A DNA stretch of 64,000 nt from Bullera alba (taxonomy: Eukaryota > Basidiomycota > Tremellomycetes > Tremellales > Bulleraceae). The notes beneath the pieces are model-generated. The model saw only the letters and a program-made list of their open reading frames with translations, had not been told where the DNA came from and ran no database searches. Numbering within the stretch: position 1 is the stretch's first letter; the number at the start of each line of letters is the position of its first letter. Location of the stretch: the NCBI GenBank assembly GCA_001600095.1, contig BCIX01000004.1, forward strand, positions 1,058,586 to 1,122,585. Direction: 5' to 3'. Positions 22,660-33,211 of this stretch are shown in pieces. A program made the translations under genes and the position numbers.

Positions 22660-25432
22660 ATGTCCCGGTTCGAGTTCACCAGGCCGACGTCCCCTTTTGG
22701 GAAACGCAGAGCGACGTCCCGACCGAGCGAATCATCCCCTACGCGCACCGGCGCCGGTCGTATCGAAACGTCGCTCCTTTCCGTAGCTTCTTCGCCCAAA
22801 GGCCGCTCTTCAACCGATGAAGCACAGAGGAGGTCGTTCGATGGTTTACGAGCCAATCGTCCTGAAACGCCCCTCGACTTCTTCCTCCAGAAGGACTCCC
22901 GGCAAGCCGACATTCCAACTCTCAAGCAAGATACCTCCTCGCCCAGAAAGAGCATAGAGCTAGGCTCGCACAGACGGACGACTAGCTTTGCAGATGCTTC
23001 ACTTCGGGTGCCAAGGGGCCAAACGTTTGGCCTGCCCGAAGAGGAGTCTCGCCCACAATCACCGCCAAATACGCGCCGAGTACCATCCAGCGCGGACAAT
23101 ACTCCGAGTCGACGACTGGCGAACAATATCAGAGGAACCAAGGAGAAGTTGGCTTCTTTCAGTAGGTTTGCCAAACCTAAAGAAGCGTCTCTCTTCCCTA
23201 TTCCCGCTCCCGCAGCATTTCCCAAACAGCCCATTCAAATTGGCCATGGCACACGGATCACCACAGCCCCTTCGAGCTTACCGGAGCGTTCATCGTCTCT
23301 GGCCATGGGCATGCCGCGCCCTAATATAGTCTCAACTGGTCTTGTTGTCGCAGATCAAGGTGGATATCCCCTGGCACCGACAAAATCCCTCGCTTCGGAA
23401 TCCACCTCGACATCAGCTCTCGGTGGTCTGCCCGAGATGACAGACTCAACTGGCTGTTCCACCAATGAGGAGTTTGCCCACCTCTTCACGCCAGCACAAT
23501 CGTCCGACACTACGCCTGCGGATCTAGGCCAGTTATACGCATACGCCCCATCCCTCACATCCACCCACTCGTCGACCTCCAATCGCGATCGGGTGATGGG
23601 CAATCGGGATAAGCCAGGGGAAAGCTACAATCCAGCTCAATTTGCCGGCGCATCGAGGGTGTTCCTACCGCCAAAGCGATCCGACGTGCTGCCTTTCGCC
23701 TCGGGCCACCCATTCTCAGCATGGGAGAGCATACCGACCAAGCAGGATGGACACAAGGGTTTGGTGGGAAGTGGGCGGCACGGAAGAAGGCCCAGTGTTA
23801 GATTGAGCAAAATGGAAATGAGGCGGGAAGCATCGCTGGGCGAGGTCAAAGAGGGCTGGAAGGAGACTTCGAGTTCCCGTGGAGACGCTCGCGGGAAGAA
23901 GATCTGGACTGTGGATGATGTCGGAGTGGGCAAGGTGTATAGAGTAGGATGGGAGAGAGAAGTGTTGGATGTGTGAGCTGTCTTCTTACTGGAGAGGTGG
24001 AAGAAAGCTGACGGATTGACAGCGAGGCGAGACTGCATGAGACCATGTGGGAGGTCGCGGGAGAGCAGCATACTTTCGCTCACTTTCCCGAAGGAAGTGA
24101 GCCAAAAGCAGTGCTAGATGTGAGTGGCCTACACTGTGTCATACACTAGCTTACGTCCTGTAGATTGGCACGGGTCTAGGATTATGGCCTATATCCCAAG
24201 CGCTCGAGTGGCCCGATGCCACCTTCATCGGCCTCGATATGGCCCCGTGTCAGACCGACTTGCAACTCCTGGCCGAAGCGGAAAAGCGATCGCGGAGCTC
24301 TTCGTCGGGTGTGCCTGCCGATACTGGGATGTGGGAGAGTGTTGCCCAGCGGATCACTTGGGATCGAGGGGATTTGTAAGTTTTGACCGAACTAAGTCAT
24401 GCTTTTTGCTGATCAGTTATCAGTCTGGGCACGCTTCCCTATGATACTGGCGTATTTGACATGGTGCACATCCGGTTCATTGGACTGGGTGTACCTGAAT
24501 CTGCATGGGGCGATCTTTTGGAGGAAGCAGCTAGGGTATCGCGGATCGGGGGCGTATTGGAGATTGTCGAAATGAGCTATAATCTGTCGGACAGCACACC
24601 TCTGTCACTGCGTAATTCGTTCGCCTCGCTCCTCCTTTCGGACATGATACAGCCTTCACCACTACTCCCCCTTCAATTCACCCTCCCCTCAACGCCAACC
24701 TCAGCGCCGGGATACGCCCCGATTTCGAAAAAGAATGGCTTACCTCGCCCCCCGGAGCACTGCGCGACGCCGTCTTCGTCTGGGTCAGAAGCGCGCTGGA
24801 TTACAAGGGTACTGGGCTGCAAAGGGGTAAAGGCTCAGTGAGGGAGATGGCACCGAGAGCGAAGAGGGAGCTACACGAAGTGGATCCTGCCAAGTGGAAG
24901 ATGGCAGAGGGGGACGAGGTGGAAGTCGAGGTGCAGGCGATTAAAGCCAATATATGGGCTTGGGTATGTAAAAAAGTGTAGCTGTCGCTTCTTGCATAGC
25001 AAAAAAGTGTAGCTGTCGCTTCTTGCATAGCATAGGTGTCGAGCCACCTCAGTCTGTTGGGATCAGCTGCCGCCACTCGACGAGGTGATACAGAGGGTCC
25101 AAGCGCAGGACAAGGTGGAGGTTGTCCACCTGCTATTTAAGGCTTCAACCCGCTTCGACCTCTTCTTCTTCTTTCTCTTCTCACCTTCATCTCAAGCAGA
25201 ACCCTCTTCATTGGATAGTCTTGACACTGCTGAACAACTTCAGATCCTTATAGGTCCATCGCTACGAGGAGCCCTCCCAACCAGTCACTACTGTGAGTTG
25301 TTTCAACCTAGTCCTCCTCACCATTCCCTCGCCACCCCAATGCTACATCGGATCACCTTCCTTCCTTCCTCCTTCCGCCATATAACCCCATACATACCTC
25401 TTGAAACCACCTGGGTATATCTTACAGGGTAG
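22660..25432 (+). CDS. SAM-dependent methyltransferase with long disordered N terminus
   Basis: The first about 430 residues (start MSRFEFTRPTSPFG) are Ser/Pro/Arg-rich and disordered. Splicing after EREVLDV leads to a class I methyltransferase domain: ARLHETMWEVAGEQHTF, motif I AVLDIGTGLGLWPIS, the acidic loop FIGLDMAP, then ITWDRGDF-LGTLPYDTG and a post-motif ARVSRIGGVLEIVEM. Around 24612-24690 the frame changes: downstream coding (AGIRPDFEKEWL, ALRDAVFVWVRSALDYKGTG) is one frame off, needing a 41-nt intron or an indel. The C terminus is uncertain: an intron after IWAW (from 24964) is likely, and both spliced and unspliced versions of the last part use the TAG at 25430-25432. Substrate unknown. 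Confidence 0.68.
24970..25031 (+). repeat. Perfect 31-bp tandem duplication
   Basis: Two identical, abutting 31-bp copies (24970-25000 and 25001-25031), each starting AAAAAAGTGTAG and ending TTGCATAGC. They fall within the probable last-but-one intron of the methyltransferase, so the duplication may be neutral. Confidence 0.95.
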
Positions 25433-25473
25433 TTGCGCAAAGACACATAACACTCTCTGACATTATCATCTAG

Positions 25474-26761
25474 ATGTCTCGCCGAAGCCCCCGCCTCAAG
25501 ACGCCGGAGCCGTACGACAAGGTCGCGGAACCTCAGGTAGTAGGCAGAGAGCTCGAGTCGCAAGATGAGGCAGGTCTTGACCATCAGCTACCCTATTTAA
25601 TAAGAGTGTCAAGCTGATATCACGCTATAGGCATTTGCTTCCCTCAAACGTCGACGAGACCTCGATATCAAGGATACTGCGACGGACCACTACCACGCCA
25701 CTGGCACGATTGGCCATACGTCCAAGCCAGACCACCCATCCAAGGGATTCGACAGTCTCTCCATCAGCGATCTCAATTGGGTGAGTATAGCTTCTGTGCC
25801 CGGCCAGTACTTGAGCTCAAGCTGACTTCATACCTAGTGGACCACCGATGAGCACCTTATCGAAGCGGCTGCCCAGGCTGGAGTGAAGCTCGAGCGCAAA
25901 GACATCGTATTTGCCGAACACAAAGTCAATGGCAAGAGCAAGAAGTCAGCTGGTGAACGGTTCTTGTCTGTCTCCTTGAGCTGACCATCCTTAGCTCCGT
26001 TGTCATATCTTGCCGAGGAGCAGACAATGCGAGCAGAATCGTACACTGGTTTCACCACAAGTAGGTCAGAAGCCTCTCTGGTACTGTGCTGAACACGCCG
26101 TTAGTACTTTTCAAGGCAAGCGAATCAACCCTTCTTTCGTGAACCCAGCCATAGGAAACCCGTTCAAGCCTGGTAGCACAGGTAAGCATCGGCTGTCTTG
26201 TGTGAGTCGCGTTATCAGCTGATCGTTTTTCAGGTCCACCTCGGCAATCCCACAACACCGCTGCACTACTGGCCAACGGGCCGACCAATGCTCATGGCGG
26301 AATCAACTTCAACAGAGTTCGACCGAACCAGAGACTCGCTGCCCAGTATGTCGGCTTGGGCTGGCCAGCAGCTGGCGGGCGAGGATCTACTGGAGGTCAC
26401 GCCATGGAGAGACACCTAGGCGCTGCCGGTGCTTACTCTTCTGCCGAAGGTGAGTGCTCGTCTCTCGGTCAGGTGATCACAGCGGTGTCGCTTATCGGGA
26501 TATGATAGGCGGTCCTCTACAAGTTCACCAGCACGTACCCGCTCCAGGAAGTTGGAATCAAGCCGGGCTGCGTGAGTAACGAAAGACTACTCTAAAGGTT
26601 TACAGGACGACGCTAACATTCCCCTACAGATCCGTATGCTCCGTCTTTTATCCCGGGACAACACGGCGGTGAGTATAGATCCAGCACATGTTTCTCGACG
26701 CTGACTCATGGTAGTTGCTGTTCACTCCTACCAAACGGAGTATGGGCATGGCTACGAGTAG
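25474..26761 (+). CDS. RRM protein resembling cleavage factor Im subunit CPSF6/7
   Basis: Multi-exon gene for an RNA-binding protein. After a short head ([16 protein letters not shown]) and a [13 protein letters not shown] segment comes an RRM whose first part, [19 protein letters not shown], carries the WWTTD signature typical of CFIm68/59 (CPSF6/7). It continues with [37 protein letters not shown] and [13 protein letters not shown]. Gly/Asn/Pro-rich tail segments follow, ending [11 protein letters not shown]. In animals CFIm binds UGUA elements and steers poly(A) site choice; here that role is inferred from the motif. Exons are joined by standard GTGAGT/GTAAGT introns, including one splitting NW|WTTD. 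The ATG at 25474 lies only 41 bp after the upstream stop. Confidence 0.78.
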
Positions 26762-27348
26762 GACAGGACCGCTCTGCTCGATTGCTACTTCTCCCATTAC
26801 TAAACCAGTAATCCTCGCTCCCATTTTGTCAACGATTCCTTTTCACGAAAACCTCATGACTTACCCTTCAGACTTAACACTCTTTGCATTGATGGACATT
26901 TGGTCGACTCAGTGCGTTCTGCGCATGACTCCTGTTGTATGAATATCCGTGACATGTAGATATGCGTGAGTATCGTGGCTCACGGTCGCCAAGTGCCGCG
27001 AGCTCCGGCCATTGGCAGGTCTGATCCCTTCACCGGGTTCTCCAATCGCATATCAGATGTCCAAGCGATGATCACCTAGTTCCAGTTTGATCAGCAAATC
27101 TAGTGACACCCTTTGTCGACGTCGGCTGCGGGAGGAGCAGCCGCACGCCGATCAGTTCCTTTGGCTCTCACCACCCGCTCACCGGGCATGGTCCTTTGTC
27201 ACCCCGTCGTTTCAGCTCCTCGTGAGGTGGCGCGGCTGACTACGGGCGCACTCATAAGGGTCTTTCCGTGAAAGACACTGGTTATCACTCCTGAGCTCTT
27301 TCAACATCAACGTATAATCGCTATCACCAAAACATCAGCGAGTCAATC
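26762..27348. promoter_or_regulatory. Intergenic region with two perfect hairpins
   Basis: 587 bp upstream of the GPI-type gene. Inverted repeats: 27123-27129 with 27137-27143 (CGGCTGC/GCAGCCG, 7-nt loop) and 27260-27266 with 27270-27276 (GTCTTTC/GAAAGAC, 3-nt loop). The second is 72 bp before the start codon. Confidence 0.55.
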
Positions 27349-27853
27349 ATGAGATTCCAAAGCACAGCAGTCCTAGTCTCGCTGTTCAGCGTCAGTGCTG
27401 TTCTAGCCCAAGGTGGACCTCTGTGAGTGACCACACCGCTTCCCCAAGAGAACCCAATCTGACGACTGTTGCCTTAGCACGCATATCCCCGCCGATGTCG
27501 CCACTGCGTCCGGTGATCAACCTGGTCCCTCTGAATCTCTCGCCACCGCCTCGAGTGGTGTTGATGGTGTCGTGGATCAGATTGCCGAAGTCACCTCTTC
27601 CGCCGCTGCCGCCGCCAGCTCGGCCGTCTCCTCTGTCCTCTCCGCCTCCGGTGCCGCGATGTCGTCCTCGGTGCTGGGGGCCGCCTCTGGCTCAGCGTCC
27701 CTCAATGCAAGTGCCTCGGGGCCCTCGGCTTCGGGTAATAGTACCGGCGGAGCAAGCCCTTTGACTGGGTTACCAATGGCCTGGTCGGTGTTACTCGCCC
27801 CAACGGTCGTCGTCCTCGGTGCCCTAGGTGCGGGTCTGGCCATCGTGGCGTAG
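27349..27853 (+). CDS. Small secreted GPI-anchored-type Ser/Ala-rich protein
   Basis: 149 aa in two exons (27349-27422, 27478-27853). A signal peptide (MRFQSTAVLVSLFSVSAVLAQ, cleavage likely after VLA) is followed by a Ser/Ala/Gly-rich mature part (TSSAAAAASSAVSSVLSASG) with one N-glycosylation sequon NST. It ends in a hydrophobic stretch VLLAPTVVVLGALGAGLAIVA with no charged tail, as expected for a GPI signal; GNSTGGASPL is a plausible omega-site region. This architecture suggests a wall or plasma-membrane surface protein. No enzymatic domain is present. Confidence 0.85.
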
Positions 27854-28039
27854 CATGGACCATGATCAGAGTGAGAACGGTAGATGCGATGAAGGAGTTG
27901 TCTAGAAATGGATTCGTGTTATTGTAAAATCGGCGCAGTCAGCAATGTATCCCTTCCAACCAAGTCTCCTGTCAGCTGCCGATCGGCAGGGCTAGGTTGC
28001 AGATGATACATGATCACGCAGTCTTTGTGGTCGTTATAG

Positions 28040-29758
28040 CTACAATATATCCGTGAATTTCTTCGTGCAGGAGTACCTAGAAATCAGCATCAGCACAGAC
28101 ACACTGCAGCCTTGTGACCACTCACCATTCCCAATCAAAGTTGTTTTTGGGATCACACCAGCACTTTCCTCTAGTATGAGCCTCTCCCTGCGGGCAGTGC
28201 TAAGGCGTCGTCGTGAGCACATACACATATTGGGCTTGTGACATGCGCACCTGGAACGGCTCGTGTCTATATCCAATGTCCTGGAAAAAGTGGATCTGGT
28301 CCTTTCTGGCGAAAAGAGCGGCGGCGATCGAGTGTACAGGTGCGTCCCCCCATCGCTCATAGTAGAACCCTCCGGCCTTGTCCAAGTACTCAAAGTAGTC
28401 CATGTACGCTTGCGACCGCCAGAAATTGAGATCACCTGCCAAGTGTCAGCATTTGGTTGAAGATTGAATCGAAGGTAACTGACCGATCTCAAAGTTGGAC
28501 CAGACTGTGCTCAAGTCAGCATGACCCTCTTCCAGTAAGCAATTGACTCACAGTGGCACTTGTTATACGTGTCGCCTCCATCGTCACTGAGGAACTTCAT
28601 CGCGTTGTCCTCGGCTATGTGCTCCGGGTGCTCCTTAATGAAGTCTATTCGGAGGCGCATTAGTCCAGTATCTCATCGTAGCATGCCGGAGCAGCCCACC
28701 TTTGACGGTCGCCCAGAGAGTCGGAATCGTCTCGATGTACTCGAATAGGGAGAGGGTGAAGCCATACACCTTCTTCTCGTCCTGCATGAGCAAGAAGGGG
28801 TCGTAGGCTGGACAACGTCAGGTCCGATTCTCTGGCTGTAAAATCCGATTCTACTCACTGATGTCGCAGAAGAACTTGACGGATGGCCTGAACAACGATC
28901 AGTGCTATCCCCAATAGCGCCAAGCGACTCACTCTATACGCCAGTAGTAGTCGTAATCAGCGAGAAGAGGGTGTCTGAAGAAGAACTAGAATCTATAAGC
29001 TTGGTACTAAACCAGCTACCGTCGGGCACTCACACCCGAATTGAACCGACACATATTCCTGTATGGCACTGAATGACCATAGATGACTTTGTGCTTGATC
29101 ATCTCCTCTCTCGATTTGGCTGCCTTGTCCTCGTCGATCCAGTCGGGCTGGTACCAGTGGTCATGGTCGATTTTCCCGTAGGAGCACTTCGAGCGAGTCA
29201 TCGCCTGCGTGTACCTGCCAGCGTGTCAGCCAAGCTCAGGTCGGGAGCATCTGTGGGTAGACTGACTTCTTGAAGTCTTCATCAAAGTCCTGCAAAAAGG
29301 TCAGCTTCAGCACAGCGCAACACGGTTGAAAACAGCACTCACCTCCTCGTTCAGAAAAACGTAATCGTATCGAGCCCAGTGGTTGAACCTGTCTTCCATC
29401 TGCTTCATCGATTCCAAAAACGCCCATAGGTCCGAGTTCCTCGCCAACACCACGAACACGGCCTTCGCCTTCCTTCTCCCTTCGAGATCATCATACGTCA
29501 AGTTGCCAAGGATCGGGCGGGGCTTTCCTGTTAGTTCCGGAATGGTCGAATCAGGCGGTAAGTCGTCTGGGTTCCAATTCGAGCTTGATGGTAGGAACCG
29601 GCTCGGACTGGTGGTCGCTCTGTATGTGGGGTGTATTGATAGTAGTGCGTGCAGTCCAATCTATCCCAATTAGCGACCGTACGCGAAGACTTGACATCGC
29701 TTTCACTTACCAGGAGTAAGACTGACATGCCCACATATCGCCATTTGGGGACCATCAT
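28040..29758 (-). CDS. Alpha-1,2-mannosyltransferase, GT15 (KRE2/MNT1 family)
   Basis: Golgi type II membrane glycosyltransferase that adds alpha-1,2-mannose from GDP-mannose to O- or N-glycans of secreted and wall proteins. The N terminus [23 protein letters not shown] is a short cytosolic tail plus signal anchor. The luminal domain starts around [11 protein letters not shown] and holds the GT15 landmarks: [96 protein letters not shown] and [18 protein letters not shown]. It ends KKFTDIL after a tiny terminal exon. About ten introns. The start is the first of two adjacent ATGs. Its work is linked functionally to the secretory and surface genes in the window, though not by position. Confidence 0.94.
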
Positions 29759-31452
29759 GCTGGGCAAAAGTGTCCCACACGCCTCCTATACACGGTACAG
29801 ATGACTGGGGCTGCGGATTGTTGAACTGTAAAGGGCGACCAATCGACTGTTGTCGACGACGACCAAAGGATGACGTTGACTGCGGCGAGACCTAGCGTTC
29901 GAAGCTACAGTATAGTCGATGGACCTGCAGAGTGACTGGCACCAGCGTGAGCGATGCTGCCGTGGAGGAGTCAGGCTGGTATGCTGGCTCTACCTTCTGA
30001 TCAGACGACTTCAATGATGTTCTTGAGCATGAGTCTTCAGATCTTCAGATCTGGCTTCGTTTGGACTTCGTTGCACAGCAAGGAGGGCCAAGCTGTAAGC
30101 AGACTTTGGATGCCGGACCGGCGACATGCGCCTACACGCTGAGCTCAACCGTGAGAGACCTTTGCTCCGCGCGTGAGGCTGATGCGCGAAGGTGGAGGCT
30201 GTTTCGTCACAGGCCACAGCACGCAGGCCCAGGGCACACCGGCCAGCGTTGGTATCTTGGGATTTTTGAGGCAGTCGGCTCGAAGCCTGTAGAGAGGTGG
30301 TCGCCAGAAATTCAGACTGAGATATGCGTGTCATGTCGATTGCTCGTCGAAGGATCTTCTCCTATCTACTCCTCCATGAGAAAGAGGGTATCGGACCCGA
30401 TCACTCGCCGAGTCGCCGTTATCTAAGATGTCTTGAGTAAGAGCTCGACCAGGCTCGATCTCGTCCGGGCCTGTCCGGGCCTCTTCGGTTCCCAAGAAGC
30501 CTCTGCCGTATCACCATGGTGCCATTTCCCGCGTGAAGGCCGCGAAGGCCGAAGCTGCTGGCTGCAGGCCGCCCGATTTTCGCACCTCCGGCCCCGGGGA
30601 CGCGTCGAACTCGACGCGTTGTGCAGTGCGAGACGGTGCGGCGCTGCGCGGCGGATCCCGCCTGGTCCCGCGATTCTCCCACGGAGCGAGTTCGAGGTGA
30701 ACAAGGGAGATTAAAGATTTAAGCTTGACGCCATAACCCGTCCGTGCGCAGGGTCAGGGAGCTGGTCAGGGAGGATGCACATGATTTCGAGGCGGAAAGC
30801 CGAGGGGACGCAGGTGGATCCGTCGAGGGAGCTGGTGAAAGCTGTCGAGGGCCACTAGGGGCCACTGAGGGCTACTGAGGGTCGAGCATGTTGTCATCCA
30901 CTTGTGAACAATCACAACACTCAGCCTGCTGCCAGCTGCTGCCCTCACCTTTCGCCTCGGCCGTGCTCGAGATTGTCCAGGACTATACGCTATCCCTGAG
31001 AGCTAGACCCTGCCACACGTCCTCCTAGTGTGCGCGGAGCAAAGGGCATTCTGCCGAGGAGACATAAACAACAGGTTGCGTCGAAGTTGATATAACATAT
31101 GGACCAAGTGAGAGGTACCATCACTCGTCGATCTCATCCCATCCATCAGTACATTACCACCATCACCACCGAACCCGGCGACGATCCGTTGAAACACGCA
31201 TCATCCCACCCGACACTCTTTTGAAACGACAGCTACGCCTCGGACACGACACTTGAAACGAGCGGACATCACTGGTTGATCATACGCGACAGCCACGGAA
31301 ACCGACCCGGTCGAGATCACAATTGATCAGAAAAAAAAGACCTACCCACACAAAACCTGAAACATCGACATCACCATCTAATCAGTGAGTCAGCCTGCGC
31401 ACGGACGCTCAGCCCACCTGACAGAGATGCTGATGATAACGGCGCGTAGACA
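29759..31452. other. 1.7-kb intergenic region with MluI-box palindrome and leader intron
   Basis: No supported gene. Part of 30430-30720 is very GC-rich with overlapping open frames on both strands that lack recognisable content. It includes a palindrome at 30600-30619 and three short degenerate GGGC(C/T)ACT units near 30850-30885. A probable leader intron (31385-31449: GTGAGT donor, CTGAC branch, GTAG acceptor) sits just before the next start codon, so the downstream gene has a spliced 5' UTR. Confidence 0.5.
30600..30619. promoter_or_regulatory. Inverted pair of ACGCGT (MluI cell-cycle box-like) sites
   Basis: ACGCGTCGA and TCGACGCGT form perfect 9-bp arms separated by 2 bp. ACGCGT is the core of the fungal MBF (Swi6/Mbp1-type) site. 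Use here is inferred only; it lies 833 bp upstream of the next start codon. Confidence 0.4.
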
Positions 31453-33211
31453 ATGCCCCGAATCCCGGTCAGAACCACCCCATATCACACCCTGCCCAGG
31501 TGTACGCGTCACTACAAGTCGAAACGCGACTTGATTCTACGCGCCTTGGGCAAGGCATCGTTCATCAACGGATCCCAATTCGTCATCACCTGGATCTCGC
31601 CCAAGGGCGAAGTCGACGTGTATGCTTCGGAACTACTCCAGTCCTCGGTCTCGGCCAAGGAAGGGGACGTGCTCGACCGTAAGGAGATTGAGCGAGAGGC
31701 CGTCAGAGTGAGAGGAGAGATGGGTCGACGATGGGAGGACATCAGACGCTTGGAGGAGAAGGGCGAGGCTCCAGTCCTCGAGGACGCGGATGAACCCGAG
31801 GCCGTCGAGGTCGACGAAGACGACGACGCGAATATGGATGAAGACGCGGACAGAACTCTGGTCGACGAGCCTTGGGAGTCGCTTCAATCTACCAAATCGA
31901 TGCCTTCATCCTCTGCCTCGTCTTCCCTCGCCAAAACCCCTGCCGCCACCATGATGTCCACCTTCCCAACTGCCACCCGATCGTCCACCCCAGCCTCGCC
32001 AATGCACACTTTGAAACTCTCGCCATGGGGCCTGGACAGCTACTACGAATCCAAATTCGCTGCCTTGCAACAAGCTACGTGCAAACTCGTGGTCAAGGCG
32101 TGGATCAAGGTGATCGAGCCGAAGAAGCAGATGAAATACCCGTACAACAAGGGTGAGGAGCTCAAGCCGGCGTGGTGGCCCGAGGGTGTGCGTCACCGAG
32201 AGCCGGATCATCTCAGCAAATCAGGTGAGTAGTGTTGCATGACGAAGTGATCCGAGCTAATGGCACGTAGAACGGTTGACCTTGCTCACGAGCATCGTCC
32301 GAAGTCCGCTGGTGACTGTCTCGAGACTGGAGCTGTCGACAGCAGAAGCCGCCGCTTTCATCTCGCGCCCCCGACTCGACATACTGAGAGAAGTCTACCT
32401 CGTCGCCAAGGAGGAGGAGAAGCGGGAAAAGGAGGAAGGTGAGTTGCTTGGAGGTTGTGTGAATCAAGGCTGACCCCTGTTAGACACAGACAGTGACCTC
32501 GTTGTCCAGCTACCCAATGTCCCCCTCTCGCCACCTCCCGTTTCGCCAGAACTCCCCGCGAAGCGTCCCCGCGCGCAGGTCGAGCACACTGCTCAGGAGA
32601 ACACCATTGTCGCCCCCGTCGCGGTGTATGCCACTGCCCATCAGTCAAAGCGGGCCAAGCTCAACGCCCACGCGAGTCGACTCGCCCCGCTTACCACGAG
32701 CATCGCCTCTCCAAACTACTACGAGCAGCACCCTCAGCCCTATGCCTACGCCACTGGCTGGCCTCAGGGCATGGCCCCCGCGCATCTCTCGCCTTACCCG
32801 CAAGAGTTCTATCCAAGCTCAGAGTATGGTCGATCCCCGAACCCGGATCAGATGGGCCGCACGCATTCGCCCTATGGCATGCCACCCGCCCCACAACCAC
32901 ACCTAGCGCCATTGCTCAACCAGCCGCACTCGCATCACCCTTCGCCGATCCACTCGCCCTTCCCGCAAACCCCATCAATGACATCGAGCTCGACTCAGCC
33001 GCACACTGCTGGCAGTAGTCTGAATCCAGCCTCTGCCTACTTTGACGGTCCTCGAAGCGCCAGTGCGATGAGCGGAGCCAGCCCAGCACCGCCTAGTTAC
33101 ATGCAGCAGCAACAGATGGACTATCTACAGGCTCACGGCCATGGATACGATTACGGCAGTCCTTATATCGCCGAAGGCAGCTGGGACCAGGGCTTCTCGC
33201 AATCGGCCTAG
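31453..33211 (+). CDS. DUF2841 (YDR124W-like helical bundle) protein, possible regulator
   Basis: 555 aa in three exons (31453-32224, 32271-32438, 32484-33211). The N-terminal part (KRDLILRALGKASFINGSQFVITW, then an acidic coiled helix) precedes a conserved block around residues 190-300: LDSYYESKFAALQQATCKLVVKAWIKVIEPKKQ, KYPYNKGEELKPAWWPEGVRHREPDHLSK and RLTLLTSIVR. The W-x-K-V-I-E-P-K-K-Q and WWP-x-G-V-R-H-x-E-P-D-H-L pattern matches DUF2841 as I recall it. The C-terminal 230 residues are disordered and rich in Pro, His, Gln, Ser and Tyr, as in transcription factor tails. The biochemical role is unknown. The start ATG follows a probable leader intron. Confidence 0.82.

Noticed and set aside
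30419..30714. Overlapping open frames of about 90 codons on both strands
   Set aside because: The region is GC-rich, which lengthens chance frames. The translations have no recognisable motif, no good start context and no splice-consistent extension.
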